40,783 nucleotides of DNA from Klebsiella pneumoniae (lineage in GTDB: Bacteria > Pseudomonadota > Gammaproteobacteria > Steroidobacterales > Steroidobacteraceae). The notes beneath the pieces are model-generated. The model was not told the origin of the DNA. It worked only from the letters and a program-made list of their open reading frames with translations, and did no database searches. Below are positions 39,242 through 40,783 of the stretch, piece after piece. Each line of letters begins with the position of its first letter. Positions within the stretch are counted from its first letter, which is position 1. The DNA lies in the NCBI GenBank assembly GCA_945860725.1, contig CAMAQZ010000013.1, forward strand, positions 1 through 40,783, read 5' to 3'. Both the position numbers and the translations under genes were made by a program.

Positions 39242-40599
39242 CATCCCGCAGCCCGCAGTCTGCCCGCAGGCGCACCTCCCTGATCGCCGGTGTCGTCGCC
39301 GCCGTCGCCGCGACGGGTGCGCTCGCGGCGACACCGCCGCCCGTCCTCGACGCCCGCGCCAGCGATCCGCTCGTGATGGGGTGGATGCAGGGCGACCCGC
39401 CGCCGCCTGAGCGCCGGATCGCCTTCCACGACCTCTCATACATGCAGTTCCCACAGCTGCGCTGGAGCTTCTCGCATTGGCGAGAACTCATCCCGACGGT
39501 CAGCGTCTCGCGCGGCCGAGGGCCCGTGAGTGCGCTGCCTCGCGCGCTGCGCGACGATCTCGACGCCGTGAGCTTCATGCCGATGGCCACAGCGGCAGGC
39601 GAACGGCCACGCATGACCTGGGCGGAGTCGCTGCTCGCCAACTACACCGACGGCATCGTCGTCCTGCACCGCGGCACCCTCGTGTACGAGCGCTATGCGG
39701 GCGCGCTCACGGCGACCGGGCAGCACATCGCACACTCGGTCACCAAGTCGTTCTACGGCACTTTGGCGGCGATGCTGGTGGCCGAGGGTCTTCTGGATGA
39801 GCGCGCGCGCGTGTCGCGCTATCTCCCCGAACTCAAGGGCTCGGCCTTCGAGGACGCCACGGTTCGCGAAGTGCTCGACATGACCACCGCGCAGAAGTAC
39901 TCCGAGGCCTACACCGACCCGAACGCCGAGGTCTGGGACTTCGCGCGCGCCGGCGGCATCCTGCCGTGGCCGCCCGGCTACCAGGGCCCGAAGTCGCTTT
40001 ATGAATTCCTGCCCACCGTGCGCAAACAGGGCGAGCACGGCGCAGGCTTCACCTACCGCTCGACCAACGCCGAGGTGCTGACCTGGCTGATCCGGCGCGT
40101 CACCGGACAGAGCGCCGCCGAGGCGCTGCAAGAACGACTCTTCGGCCCGCTCGGCGCAGAGCAGGACGCCTACCTCGCCCTTGACCCTGCCGGCAACGCC
40201 GTGGGTGCGGGCGGTCTCAACCTCGGTCTGCGGGATCTCGCCCGGTTCGGCGAGATGCTGCGCCGCGACGGCCGCTGGAACGGCCGCCAGATCGTGCCGG
40301 CCGCCGTCATCGCCGACATCCGCCGCGGCGGCGATCGCGAGAAGTTCAAGGCGGGCGGCTACGCCACGCTACCCGGCTGGAGCTATCGCGCGCAATGGTG
40401 GGTCTCCCACGACGACCATGGCGCGTACATGGCGCGCGGCGTGCACGGTCAGGCGCTCTACATCGATCCGAAAGCCGAGATGGTGATCGCCCGCTTCGGC
40501 TCCGCCCCCTGGGCGGGCAACGTGTTCCTCGACCCCACCTCCCTGCCGGCGTTCCGCGCAATGGCGGAGCACCTGCTGCGCAGCGAGCGCAAGTCATAG
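39238..40599 (+). CDS. exported serine hydrolase, beta-lactamase class C / NylB-like
   Basis: A 453-aa protein with a signal peptide ending near ALAAT (about residue 31). The penicillin-binding-protein fold has Ser167 and Lys170 in HSVTKSFYG (SxxK), Tyr273 in TYRSTNAEV, and HGQ near the C-terminus in place of KTG. This set resembles 6-aminohexanoate-dimer hydrolase and esterases of family VIII. It would act on esters or amides in the periplasm; beta-lactamase activity is not implied. It is translationally coupled to the pterin-synthase homologue. The start was chosen at the overlapping ATG. Confidence 0.9.
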   Translation: MTSRSPQSARRRTSLIAGVVAAVAATGALAATPPPVLDARASDPLVMGWMQGDPPPPERRIAFHDLSYMQFPQLRWSFSHWRELIPTVSVSRGRGPVSALPRALRDDLDAVSFMPMATAAGERPRMTWAESLLANYTDGIVVLHRGTLVYERYAGALTATGQHIAHSVTKSFYGTLAAMLVAEGLLDERARVSRYLPELKGSAFEDATVREVLDMTTAQKYSEAYTDPNAEVWDFARAGGILPWPPGYQGPKSLYEFLPTVRKQGEHGAGFTYRSTNAEVLTWLIRRVTGQSAAEALQERLFGPLGAEQDAYLALDPAGNAVGAGGLNLGLRDLARFGEMLRRDGRWNGRQIVPAAVIADIRRGGDREKFKAGGYATLPGWSYRAQWWVSHDDHGAYMARGVHGQALYIDPKAEMVIARFGSAPWAGNVFLDPTSLPAFRAMAEHLLRSERKS

Positions 40600-40692
40600 C
40601 ACATCCTCTCGCGCAGTTTCAGTCTCTACTGCAGCAGACGGCCGCGGGGTGAAGCATCGTGCGGGACATCGGTGAAAAATCAGGGCAGCTCA

Positions 40693-40783
40693 TCACAGCG
40701 CGATTTTCAAGTTGAGGATGACGGCTCGGGGCGGTGCATAGGTGCGTTGGATGAAGCCGTAGTTGGCGATCGCTAAGGCATCG
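40693..40783 (-). CDS. TonB-dependent receptor, C-terminal end only
   Basis: The last 29 codons of a minus-strand gene enter from the right edge and stop at 40693. The ending NYGFIQRTYAPPRAVILNLKIAL matches the final beta-strands of TonB-dependent outer-membrane receptors, where APPR followed by an alternating strand is common. Most receptors end in Phe; this one ends in Leu, a small oddity. The call rests on a short segment. The 93 bp between it and the serine hydrolase gene show nothing else. Confidence 0.65.
   Translation of the reverse strand, partial: DALAIANYGFIQRTYAPPRAVILNLKIAL

Overview
The window is about 40.8 kb of dense, GC-rich DNA from a gammaproteobacterium. The block rpmB-rpmG-mutM, rsmD-coaD, ftsY-ftsE-ftsX-rpoH, mutY-yggX and gltB-gltD is standard gammaproteobacterial housekeeping. 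The high GC content, a Spinster-type MFS carrier, a TonB-dependent receptor and paired secreted amidohydrolases point towards the Xanthomonadales/Nevskiales/Steroidobacterales side of the class. The lineage is inferred from content; no 16S gene is present.

Layout. 1-5211 (minus): a tight run of META-domain lipoprotein, mutY, yggX, a sterol-desaturase-family membrane protein, a small membrane protein and a gamma-glutamyltranspeptidase cut by the left edge. 5308-6495 (plus): two membrane proteins. 6535-7853 (minus): PII protein glnK and a quinone oxidoreductase behind a very good sigma-54 promoter with NtrC-like sites. 8063-10367 (plus): ferredoxin-reductase-type flavoprotein and isoaspartyl peptidase. 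10371-12305 (minus): gshA and a DUF962 protein. 12478-16535 (plus): two amidohydrolases, the second lacking the metal ligands, then a FadI-type thiolase. 16532-25356: dut (minus), radC, rpmB, rpmG, mutM, an AlkA-like glycosylase, coaD and rsmD (minus), a GNAT enzyme (minus), then ftsY-ftsE-ftsX and rpoH. 25366-26786 (minus): a histone-deacetylase-family enzyme and a DUF4442 hotdog protein. 26877-29082 (plus): MFS carrier and an unknown protein. 29083-29614: 532 bp without a convincing gene, holding what looks like a free-standing structured RNA of about 300 nt with its own promoter and terminator. 29615-35730 (minus): gltD and gltB. 35837-36553 (plus): a VapBC-like pair with a palindromic operator. 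36598-40599: methyltransferase, two short-chain dehydrogenases (minus), an unusual pterin-synthase homologue and a serine hydrolase. The right edge clips the end of a TonB-dependent receptor.

Nitrogen assimilation is represented twice: GlnK under an NtrC/sigma-54-type promoter, and glutamate synthase. Heat-shock control carries the most striking regulatory signal: a perfect CIRCE operator (HrcA site) between a sigma-70-type promoter and the rpoH start codon, suggesting that HrcA represses the heat-shock sigma factor gene itself. No insertion sequence, prophage, CRISPR array, tRNA or rRNA was seen. The best candidates for something undescribed are the structured RNA at about 29158-29459, the CIRCE-rpoH arrangement, the active/inactive amidohydrolase pair and the pterin-like cluster at 37238-39241.
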